From positions 1 through 5,826 of the forward strand of contig DPBR01000050.1 in the NCBI GenBank assembly GCA_003516865.1: 5,826 bases of DNA, written 5' to 3'. Each line of letters opens with the position of its first letter. The first letter of the stretch is position 1. Source of the DNA: Oscillospiraceae bacterium. GTDB taxonomy: Bacteria; Bacillota; Clostridia; Oscillospirales; Ruminococcaceae. This document shows positions 1 through 5,053 of this stretch, in pieces. The position numbers were made by a program, and so were the translations under genes. Under the pieces are notes generated by a model. The model made no database searches, was not told where the DNA came from, and was given only the letters and a program-made list of their open reading frames with translations.

Positions 1-10
1 GAGCGTTCCC

Positions 11-43
11 GCGATTTTGGGGGTTCGACGCCCCCAAAATCGC
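11..43. repeat. Perfect 13-bp inverted repeat (stem-loop)
   Basis: Positions 11-23 (GCGATTTTGGGGG) are exactly complementary to 31-43, leaving a 7-nt loop at 24-30 (TTCGACG). It lies about 60 bp downstream of the lipoprotein stop codon on the minus strand. Neither side is followed by a T-run (TCCCCGC on the right; GGGAACGC on the minus strand going left), so it is not a classic intrinsic terminator. It could be a dispersed palindromic intergenic repeat, an mRNA 3'-end stabiliser or a Rho-assisted end. The remainder of 1-102 shows no gene. Confidence 0.8.
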
Positions 44-102
44 TCCCCGCAGGGCTATCGCGGAGTATGGGTTTACGGTAAAACTCGGCTTAGCTGCGGC
101 TA

Positions 103-648
103 TCAAGAAGCTTCCGCCGCACTCTGCGGAACATCGGGCTTCGCCGCCTCCGTGAAGTTCACCGAGAGTTTGTAGGACGGGCATTTCAGCGATATCAGCT
201 TTCCCGTGCGCTCGTCCGCCGAAACAGTCGTTCTGCTGCCCTCAAACTCGGTTTCCACGGTCAGAACACCCTCCGCGGACGACATTTTCTCCGCGGGGAT
301 TTCATCGAGCGCGTCTATCGTTTCCGCGATAATTTCGGGATAAAGCGCATATTCCGCGTTGTCCGCAACCGCAAGCGAAAGCGAACCGAGATTTGCGCTC
401 ACGCCCTTTTCCCCAAGCTTCACAACAACCCCGCACAGCGTTTTCGGCGCTGTAAACGCAAATTCCCAAGCGTCCTCGCCGCGCGTAACTGTCGCGGAAG
501 CCTCAAGCTTCCCGCTCTTTATCTCCGCGCAGAAGTTTTTGTTCACGCTGAAATCGGGGTTCTTCCCCGTAAACGGAAGCGTTCCCGAACACCCCGAAAG
601 CGCCGCCGCAGCAAGCGGTATTGCCACTAATTTCACAAATCTGTTCAT
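103..648 (-). CDS. Small secreted lipoprotein of unknown function
   Basis: A 181-aa protein with a typical lipoprotein signal: basic N-terminus (MNRFVK), a short hydrophobic stretch and lipobox L-S-G-C at residues 17-20, so Cys20 is the predicted lipidated residue and the mature protein would be tethered outside the membrane. The start is supported by GGAGG at 656-660, 7 nt from the ATG. The mature part (about 160 aa) alternates short beta-like segments (residues about 44-60, 70-97 and 128-165) with a central helical stretch (about 98-120), loosely like small LolA/LppX-type beta-sheet lipoproteins of Clostridia; this comparison is by feel and weak. No catalytic motif is visible. It starts 83 bp after the stop of nnr on the same strand with no obvious terminator or promoter between them, so co-transcription is likely. 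Function unknown. Confidence 0.85.
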   Translation of the reverse strand: MNRFVKLVAIPLAAAALSGCSGTLPFTGKNPDFSVNKNFCAEIKSGKLEASATVTRGEDAWEFAFTAPKTLCGVVVKLGEKGVSANLGSLSLAVADNAEYALYPEIIAETIDALDEIPAEKMSSAEGVLTVETEFEGSRTTVSADERTGKLISLKCPSYKLSVNFTEAAKPDVPQSAAEAS

Positions 649-731
649 ATATATTCCTCCGTCAAAATGTGCAGAAGCGTTATTTGGGAGTGAACCGCGC
701 CGTTTTCCCGCGAAAAGCCCACGAAGCCGCC

Positions 732-2234
732 CTATCCAAGCGTATACAGCGCGTCAATCAAATCCGTCGCGAGAACCGCGTGCGGCGGCATTTTTTCGCA
801 AAGCCGCTCAGCCGCCCTGCCGTGAATGTACGCCGCGCCCGCCGCAGCCTTCGCCGCGCTCACGCCCTGACAAAGCAGCGCCGCCGTTATTCCCGCGAGA
901 ACATCGCCGCTTCCGCCTTTCGCAAGCGCCGCGCTGCCCGTCGGATTGACGTAAACCGAGCTTCCGTCCGCTATCACGGTAAACGCGCCTTTCAGCAGCA
1001 CAACCGCGCCGTATTCACGCGAAAAATCACTCGCCGCCTTTATCCTGTCGCGCTGAATTTCAGCGACGGAAAGCCCGCAAAGCCGCGAAAATTCAAGCGG
1101 GTGCGGCGTGAGAACCGTAATTCTCCCCGCGCTCGTCCGCTCCCTGAGAACATTTATATTCCCGCAAATCGAATTTATTCCGTCCGCGTCAACAATCACG
1201 GGACAATCTGCATTTTTCAGGACAAATTCCGTCAAAATCCGCGTGTTTTCCGAATTTCCCAGACCGCACCCAACGCACACGGCGTTCATTCTCGGAAGAA
1301 TTTCCGCAATTTTCTCCGCGGCGCTCTCCCCGATAAACCCGTCCGCCGTTTCGGGAAGCGGAAGATAGGTCGTTTCGTGAATAGAAGCGCCGAGTATCTT
1401 CACGACGGAACAAGGCGCCGCGAGCGTGCAAAGTCCCGCGCCCGTCCTGAGCGCCGATTTCGTGGACATCGCCGCCGCGCCGCTGTAACAAAGGCTTCCC
1501 GCGATATTCAAAAGTCTGCCGAACGTGCCTTTGTTCGCGGAGGGAAGCCGCTTCGGGATAACCCGCGCCGCGCTTTCATCGGACAAAACCGCCGAATATT
1601 CCTCATAGCAATCATCGCAAATTCCGATATCCAGAAGCTCGGTTTCCCCGATAACGTCAACGCACGCAGGACTTATCAGACCGCGCTTCATCGCTGCGAT
1701 TACAAGCGTTCTGTCGGGACGGAAGCAGCGTTCGTCATATTCGCCCGTGTCGGAATTTACGCCGGTCGGCACGTCAACCGCAATTTTCAGCGCGTTTTCG
1801 CGAACGTTTGCGATAAGCGAAACGATTTTTTCGGGCAATTCGCCGTGAAATCCCGTTCCGAATATGCAGTCGACGCAGATTTCCGCGCCCGCAAGCGCCG
1901 TTTTCGCGCGTTCGTCATCGGAAAAGACAACGTTTTCACGCGGCAGAAGCGCGAAATATTCCCGCGAAATCTCGGTTTTCGGCTCGCCGTTCGCAAGAAC
2001 GACAAGCGTTTCAAGCCCGCTTTCAATCAGCCTGCGCGCGATTACAAAGCCGGCCCCGCCGTTATTACCGCTGCCGCACAGCACCGCCGCGCGCTTTCTC
2101 CCGCCGCAAAGCGAAATTATCCGCTCAGCCGCCGCGTTTCCCGCGTTTTTCATCATCTCCGAATACGTTATGTACCGCTCGTCGCAGCGCTTCTCCGCCG
2201 CTTTCATCTGCGAGTTCGTAACAACAAAGCTCAT
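732..2234 (-). CDS. nnr: Bifunctional NAD(P)H-hydrate epimerase / ADP-dependent NAD(P)H-hydrate dehydratase
   Basis: A 500-aa cytosolic repair enzyme of the YjeF family. The N-terminal domain (about 1-210) epimerises R- to S-NAD(P)HX, and the C-terminal ribokinase-like domain (about 228-500) dehydrates S-NADPHX back to NAD(P)H using ADP. Epimerase motifs: CGSGNNGGAG (53-62), VDCIFGTG (121-128), AVDVPTGV (152-159). Dehydratase motifs: KGTFGRLLNIAGS (235-247), VIVDADGIN (346-354), LTPHPLEF (375-382), VLLKG (412-416), and the nucleotide-site GSGD (441-444) within KGGSGDVLAG. Length matches full-length fused Nnr and both domains look intact. The reading frame extends 38 codons further upstream, but the ATG at 2234 is chosen because GGAGGGG (2241-2247) precedes it by 6 nt, the family's N-terminus begins here, and the longer start would overlap the promoter. 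Probably first gene of an operon with the downstream lipoprotein. Confidence 0.95.
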   Translation of the reverse strand: MSFVVTNSQMKAAEKRCDERYITYSEMMKNAGNAAAERIISLCGGRKRAAVLCGSGNNGGAGFVIARRLIESGLETLVVLANGEPKTEISREYFALLPRENVVFSDDERAKTALAGAEICVDCIFGTGFHGELPEKIVSLIANVRENALKIAVDVPTGVNSDTGEYDERCFRPDRTLVIAAMKRGLISPACVDVIGETELLDIGICDDCYEEYSAVLSDESAARVIPKRLPSANKGTFGRLLNIAGSLCYSGAAAMSTKSALRTGAGLCTLAAPCSVVKILGASIHETTYLPLPETADGFIGESAAEKIAEILPRMNAVCVGCGLGNSENTRILTEFVLKNADCPVIVDADGINSICGNINVLRERTSAGRITVLTPHPLEFSRLCGLSVAEIQRDRIKAASDFSREYGAVVLLKGAFTVIADGSSVYVNPTGSAALAKGGSGDVLAGITAALLCQGVSAAKAAAGAAYIHGRAAERLCEKMPPHAVLATDLIDALYTLG

Positions 2235-2274
2235 TTTCTTCCCCTCCGTAATATCATTTTGTTTCGCCGGTATA

Positions 2275-2308
2275 CAGGAAAAATGAAGCCCGACCGACTT
2301 TTTCCCTG
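2275..2308 (-). other. Stem-loop in the nnr 5' leader
   Basis: In the roughly 95-nt leader between the predicted nnr transcription start (about 2330) and the ATG, 2275-2283 (CAGGAAAAA) pairs with 2299-2308 through 9 base pairs with one bulged base (2304), leaving a 15-nt loop. It sits 27 nt upstream of the Shine-Dalgarno sequence and is not followed by a U-run, so it is not a terminator. It matches no riboswitch I know and may have no regulatory role. Confidence 0.35.
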
Positions 2309-2336
2309 CATTTACCGCGTGAATCATCACAATTCT

Positions 2337-2365
2337 ATTGTACAACAAAAATGCTGCATTGTCAA
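2337..2365 (-). promoter_or_regulatory. Sigma-A-type promoter for nnr-lipoprotein
   Basis: On the minus strand a perfect -35 TTGACA (2360-2365) and a -10 TACAAT (2337-2342; one mismatch to consensus) are separated by exactly 17 bp. The predicted start is near 2330, giving a leader of about 95 nt before the nnr ATG at 2234. Confidence 0.8.
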
Positions 2366-2369
2366 TTTA

Positions 2370-2390
2370 TCAAAAAATGAATTTTTTTGA
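2370..2390. promoter_or_regulatory. A/T inverted repeat between divergent promoters
   Basis: TCAAAAAA (2370-2377) and TTTTTTGA (2383-2390) form an 8-bp inverted repeat around a 5-bp spacer, midway between the -35 boxes of the leftward nnr promoter (2360-2365) and the rightward symporter promoter (2411-2416). It may act as an operator, or simply as A-tract UP-element DNA for both promoters. Symmetry of A and T runs can arise by chance in such AT-rich DNA. Confidence 0.4.
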
Positions 2391-2410
2391 ATGAAAAGCT
2401 GCAAAAAGGG

Positions 2411-2439
2411 TTGAAATTGTCGGATAAATATGTTATAAT
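2411..2439 (+). promoter_or_regulatory. Extended -10 sigma-A-type promoter for the symporter
   Basis: A -35 box TTGAAA (2411-2416) and a perfect TATAAT (2434-2439) are separated by 17 bp, with TGT immediately before the -10 (extended -10, TGn). The predicted start is near 2446, giving a leader of about 43 nt that ends in AGGAGTG before the ATG at 2489. The leader is too short for a glycine riboswitch, which often controls this transporter family. Confidence 0.85.
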
Positions 2440-2488
2440 AAGTTGTCAAATTTTAAGGCAAGAAAAAATTGGTATTAGGAGTGAAAAA

Positions 2489-4099
2489 ATGGGTGTTTTT
2501 GGCTTGATTTCCGAAGCTGCTGAAAGCGGGTTCGTAGAAAAGCTCACCGAAATTAACAGCGCAATAAACGATTTCGCGTGGATAAAGCTCGGACTTGTTC
2601 TGCTTCTCGGTGCAGGAGTCCTTTTGACTGTCTGCACAAAGTTTTTCCAGGTTGTCCACATAAAAGAATGGTGGATGAAAACAATCGGCGGTATGTTCTC
2701 GCACAAGAGCAAGGTTCGCAAGAACAAGGAGGAAGGCTCGGTTTCGCAGTTTCAGGCGCTTTGCACGGCGCTTGCCGCGACTATCGGCACGGGAAATATC
2801 GCGGGCGTCGCTTCCGCAATCTGCATAGGCGGTCCGGGCGCGGTTTTCTGGATGTGGACGGCGGCTTTTTTCGGTATGATGACGAATTATTCCGAAAATA
2901 TCCTCGGTCTTTACTTCCGCCGCAAGAATAAAGAGGGCGAATGGAGCGGCGGCCCGATGTACTATCTCCGCGACGGTCTTGGCGGATACAAGGGCTGCAA
3001 GTGGGTAGGACGCGTTCTCGCGGTTCTGTTCTGCATCTGCGCTATTCTCGCTTCGTTCGGTATCGGCAATATGGGTCAGATTAACAAAATCGTAATCAAC
3101 CTCGACAACGCGTTTATGTCGAACGTCGACCTCGGTTACGCTTTCGGCGACGTGAAGTGGACTTCCGTTATCATCGGCGGCATGCTTATGATTGTAGGCG
3201 GTTTGATTATCCTCGGCGGTCTTAAGAGAATTGCGGCGTTCGCCGAAAAAGTCGTTCCGTTTATGGCGATAGCGTATGTAGTCGGCTGTATCGTAGTTTT
3301 CTGCGTACATATCGACAAAATCGGCGCGATGTTCGCGGCTATATTCAAGTTCGCATTCACTCCTGCGGCGGTTATCGGCGGCGGCGCGGGCGTTCTCATC
3401 AAAACGATGGTTCAGGGCTTCAAGAGAGGCGTGTTCTCGAACGAGGCGGGACTTGGCTCGTCCGTTATGGTTCACTCCGCTTCAAACGTAAGAGAGCCTG
3501 TTAAGCAGGGTATGTGGGGCATTTTCGAGGTATTTGCGGATACGTTCGTTGTCTGCACGATGACCGCGATTGTCGTTCTTTCATCGGGCAAAATCGACCT
3601 CGAAACGGGAGCCGTCAACATTGCCGAGGGCGGCGACGCAACGCTTGTCGCGGACGCTTTCTCGAACGTTTTCGGTCCCGCGGGAGGAATTTTCGTTTCA
3701 ATCGCAATCCTGCTGTTCGCGTTCACGACGGTTGTCGGCTGGTCGCACTACGGCTCAAAGGCTTTCGAGTACCTTTTCGGCGTAAAGGCGGCGAAATTCT
3801 ACAAGGTGTTCTTCGTGCTGATGATTATTTCGGGCGCGCTGATGACTTCCTCGCTCGCTTGGGATATCTCGGATACGTTCAACGGTCTGATGATGATTCC
3901 GAACCTTATCGGCGTAATCGCGTGCCTGCCCGTGGTTATCAAGCTCACGAAAAACTATGTTGACAGGCGCATAAAGCATAAGGACATCGAGCCTATGCTC
4001 TCTTTCGACCCCGCAATCCAAGCGGAACACGCAAAGGACGTCGAGGAAGAAATGAGAGAGGAAATGGAAGAAATTTCCGCCTCGGTTAACAGTAAATAA
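2489..4099 (+). CDS. Sodium:alanine/glycine symporter (AGCS family, AlsT/DagA type)
   Basis: A 536-aa integral membrane protein that should import alanine or glycine with Na+. AGCS signatures are clear: TALAATIGTGNIAGVA (93-108), GGPGAVFWMW (114-123), SGGPMYYL (153-160), FSNEAGLGSS (316-325) and QGMWGIFEVFADT (340-352). About eleven hydrophobic segments can be picked out, including roughly 32-50, 115-133, 174-194, 225-245, 254-275, 343-365, 398-415, 437-456 and 466-486. The ATG at 2489 is preferred over an in-frame ATG 34 codons upstream (2387) because AGGAGTG lies 5 nt before it, the predicted transcript starts downstream of 2387, and the upstream residues are not family-like. Compared with typical members of 450-480 aa it has a longer hydrophilic, Glu-rich C-terminal tail (about 500-530). 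In AGCS proteins the loop after the second motif is usually GLGSAP; here it is GLGSSV, so the exact substrate is uncertain. It is a single-gene transcription unit, divergent from nnr. Confidence 0.95.
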   Translation: MGVFGLISEAAESGFVEKLTEINSAINDFAWIKLGLVLLLGAGVLLTVCTKFFQVVHIKEWWMKTIGGMFSHKSKVRKNKEEGSVSQFQALCTALAATIGTGNIAGVASAICIGGPGAVFWMWTAAFFGMMTNYSENILGLYFRRKNKEGEWSGGPMYYLRDGLGGYKGCKWVGRVLAVLFCICAILASFGIGNMGQINKIVINLDNAFMSNVDLGYAFGDVKWTSVIIGGMLMIVGGLIILGGLKRIAAFAEKVVPFMAIAYVVGCIVVFCVHIDKIGAMFAAIFKFAFTPAAVIGGGAGVLIKTMVQGFKRGVFSNEAGLGSSVMVHSASNVREPVKQGMWGIFEVFADTFVVCTMTAIVVLSSGKIDLETGAVNIAEGGDATLVADAFSNVFGPAGGIFVSIAILLFAFTTVVGWSHYGSKAFEYLFGVKAAKFYKVFFVLMIISGALMTSSLAWDISDTFNGLMMIPNLIGVIACLPVVIKLTKNYVDRRIKHKDIEPMLSFDPAIQAEHAKDVEEEMREEMEEISASVNSK

Positions 4100-4106
4100 T
4101 TGCAGG

Positions 4107-4134
4107 CGCTCCCGATTTTTCGGGAGCGTTTTTT
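4107..4134 (+). terminator. Intrinsic terminator of the symporter gene
   Basis: A perfect 8-bp stem, CGCTCCCG (4107-4114) with CGGGAGCG (4121-4128), encloses a 6-nt loop and is followed at once by six T residues (4129-4134). It begins 7 nt after the symporter stop codon. Confidence 0.95.
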
Positions 4135-4199
4135 GCTTATCGCAAACAGTGCTGTTACACGGATTTGTCGCTTCGCGCCGCCGTTTTGGGTATAGAAAA

Positions 4200-4233
4200 G
4201 GCGCCTGCATTTCCGTAGGCGCTGTTTGTTTTT
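4200..4233. terminator. Second, probably bidirectional terminator hairpin
   Basis: GCGCCTGC (4201-4208) pairs with GTAGGCGC (4215-4222), including one G-U pair, around a 6-nt loop; G4200-T4223 can extend it. On the plus strand TGTTTGTTTTT follows (4223-4233). On the minus strand the stem is followed by CTTTTCTATA. It may back up the symporter terminator and also stop leftward transcription that passes the RNA gene's own terminator. Confidence 0.65.
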
Positions 4234-4235
4234 CA

Positions 4236-4268
4236 CAAGAAAACCGCCCCGATTGCTCGAAGCGGTTT
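4236..4268 (-). terminator. Intrinsic terminator of the structured RNA / nuclease transcript
   Basis: On the minus strand AAACCGC (4268-4262) pairs with GCGGTTT (4247-4241). In RNA two U-G pairs and a CGA/UCG step extend this to a 12-bp stem capped by a GCAA tetraloop. The stem's 3' arm ends in U residues and is followed by UCUUG, so the U-tract is short. It starts 8 nt after the outer stem of the RNA described at 4241-4387. Confidence 0.8.
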
Positions 4269-4387
4269 AAGATATCGGTCATTTGGCAGGCGTAGCATTC
4301 TCCTGCATCTCTCGGGTTTCCCCTGTCAGTACCGTCGGCGTGTGGTCGCTACGAAATTTACCACCTCAAATGACCTACTATTATCTT
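4241..4387 (-). ncRNA. Structured small RNA with complementary hairpin loops, class not recognised
   Basis: A strong minus-strand promoter (4394-4422) and a terminator define a transcript of about 150 nt. Reading 5' to 3': AAGAUA at the predicted start (4387-4382) pairs with UAUCUU (4274-4269). Outer stem GGUCAUUUG (4375-4367) pairs perfectly with CAAAUGACC (4285-4277). Hairpin A is GUGGU (4364-4360)/ACCAC (4346-4342) with a 13-nt loop holding CGUAGC (4353-4348). A central section (4341-4307) contains GGG-GAAA-CCC (4323-4314). Hairpin B is GCAGG (4306-4302)/CCUGC (4290-4286) with an 11-nt loop holding GCUACG (4296-4291). The two loops are complementary over all 6 nt, consistent with a kissing loop; opening hairpin B instead gives an H-type pseudoknot with hairpin A. 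There is no ORF in it and no downstream gene before the terminator, so a free-standing RNA is more likely than a riboswitch. The central part recalls loop E of 5S rRNA, but the rest of 5S is absent. It could be a known family (for example raiA-type or 6S-type RNAs) that I cannot identify by eye. Confidence 0.75.
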
Positions 4388-4393
4388 AATTAT

Positions 4394-4422
4394 ATTATAA
4401 CACATTTATTCTTTTTTGTCAA
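4394..4422 (-). promoter_or_regulatory. Consensus promoter of the structured RNA
   Basis: On the minus strand perfect TTGACA (4417-4422) and perfect TATAAT (4394-4399) are separated by exactly 17 bp, with TGT before the -10 box (extended -10). The -35 lies inside the last codons of the nuclease-family gene and the -10 just after its TAA. The predicted start is near 4387. The strength predicts abundant, largely unregulated transcription. Confidence 0.9.
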
Positions 4423-4801
4423 CATTTTTGCTATACAAAGGGACGTTATTTCGCAATCTTTGTTCAAATCGCTTGTTATTTTCGCCGATTACAGTTAGAA
4501 TTGAGTTCTTGAAATCGGGATTGTCGCCCTTAACCGACAATCTCAAAATAACATTTATGCTTTTTGAGTGTTTGGTAAATCGCTTTGAAACAATCGCTGT
4601 GTTCGGGTTTTTATCGCTGAAAATATAATCGGGGTCTGTTAAAATTGAGTTGAACGAGCCGCTGAATTTCTCGTAAAACTCCCGCCCGCGTCTTTCAATA
4701 ATATGTTCTATCCGATTATCCGTAATAATAACCTCATCGGTCTGAATGTCCTCGGAAACGCATTTATAAATTTCGAGGTTGATTTTTCCTATGTAATGCA
4801 C
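4406..4801 (-). CDS. PBECR-type nuclease-fold protein (phage-Barnase-EndoU-ColicinE5/D-RelE-like), probable RNase
   Basis: A 131-aa soluble protein starting MHYIGKINLEIYKC. Its pattern matches my memory of the PBECR nuclease-fold family found in phages, integrated elements and Clostridia: EDIQTDEVIITDNRIEHI (17-34), DPDYI (56-60), NPNTA (65-69), ILRL (85-88), KNSILT (98-103) and a terminal LYSK (122-125). By fold the family is predicted to cut RNA; activity here is unproven. Family members usually read RIxHIxxRH; here the second His is replaced (IIERRG, 34-39), so catalysis may be altered. The frame is open for 39 more codons upstream, but that segment contains the gene's own promoter, so translation most likely begins at GTG 4801-4799, preceded 8 nt by a weak GGCGG. 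An out-of-frame ATG overlaps this start (4804) and would give a 13-residue peptide. The gene is visibly more AT-rich than its neighbours (about 37% GC in 4441-4500 by hand count), which hints at transfer. No terminator separates it from the downstream structured RNA. Confidence 0.75.
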   Translation of the reverse strand: MHYIGKINLEIYKCVSEDIQTDEVIITDNRIEHIIERRGREFYEKFSGSFNSILTDPDYIFSDKNPNTAIVSKRFTKHSKSINVILRLSVKGDNPDFKNSILTVIGENNKRFEQRLRNNVPLYSKNVDKKE

Positions 4802-4835
4802 ACATTTTACCGCCGTTCTGCTGTCGTTAGCTTTT

Positions 4836-4864
4836 ATTATATCACCGTTCAGCGTGTTTGTCAA
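4836..4864 (-). promoter_or_regulatory. Consensus promoter of the PBECR-type gene
   Basis: On the minus strand perfect TTGACA (4859-4864) and perfect TATAAT (4836-4841) are 17 bp apart, with TGA before the -10 (extended -10). The predicted start is near 4829, about 28 nt before the GTG start codon. It is one reason for rejecting the longer upstream start of the gene. Confidence 0.85.
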
Positions 4865-4970
4865 CTCGCTCCTTATCCAAGACTTCAATCGCGGCGCGGC
4901 GCAATCCCGCCTGTCCACGGTATGTTTTCAAAAAATTATGCCGACCACGAACGGGTTTGCGGTCAATTCC

Positions 4971-4999
4971 TTGACTTTATCGGAAAAAGGTGATATAAT
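4971..4999 (+). promoter_or_regulatory. Extended -10 promoter of glmS
   Basis: TTGACT (4971-4976) and a perfect TATAAT (4994-4999) are separated by 17 bp, with TGA directly before the -10 box. The predicted start near 5006 gives a leader of about 48 nt. It is divergent from the nuclease-gene promoter; the -35 boxes are 106 bp apart. The stretch between them (4865-4970) holds no feature I can support. Confidence 0.85.
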
Positions 5000-5053
5000 G
5001 TAGCTATATAGAATAAAATAGTGCCACAAAGGCATAATAAGGGGGAAAATATA

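Noticed and set aside
621..2390. Long plus-strand open frame (589 codons) opposite nnr
   Set aside because: Its translation is Arg-rich low-complexity with no family resemblance and no ribosome binding site, and it lies antisense to an unmistakable Nnr. It is open only because of the GC-rich codon usage of the real gene.
2440..2488. Glycine riboswitch upstream of the AGCS symporter
   Set aside because: The leader is only about 43 nt and lacks the glycine aptamer core; promoter, Shine-Dalgarno and start codon fill it.
2453..3475. Minus-strand open frame of 340 codons opposite the symporter
   Set aside because: A shadow of the symporter codons: highly charged, without known motifs, and covering the symporter promoter and start.
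4277..4375. 5S rRNA gene on the minus strand
   Set aside because: The central stretch CGCCGACGGTACTG and the following CCCGAGAG resemble loop E and helix IV of 5S rRNA, but the helix II/III section with its conserved CCGAAC-type loop is missing and the length and folding differ.
4241..4387. Riboswitch plus terminator controlling a downstream gene
   Set aside because: The aptamer-like fold followed by a terminator invites this reading, but the next DNA on that strand is the convergent 3' end of the symporter and no minus-strand gene follows. Terminator arms show no clear anti-terminator partner.
4283..4498. Plus-strand open frame of 71 codons across the RNA gene
   Set aside because: No Shine-Dalgarno; it crosses the RNA gene, its promoter and the end of the nuclease gene; composition is not protein-like.
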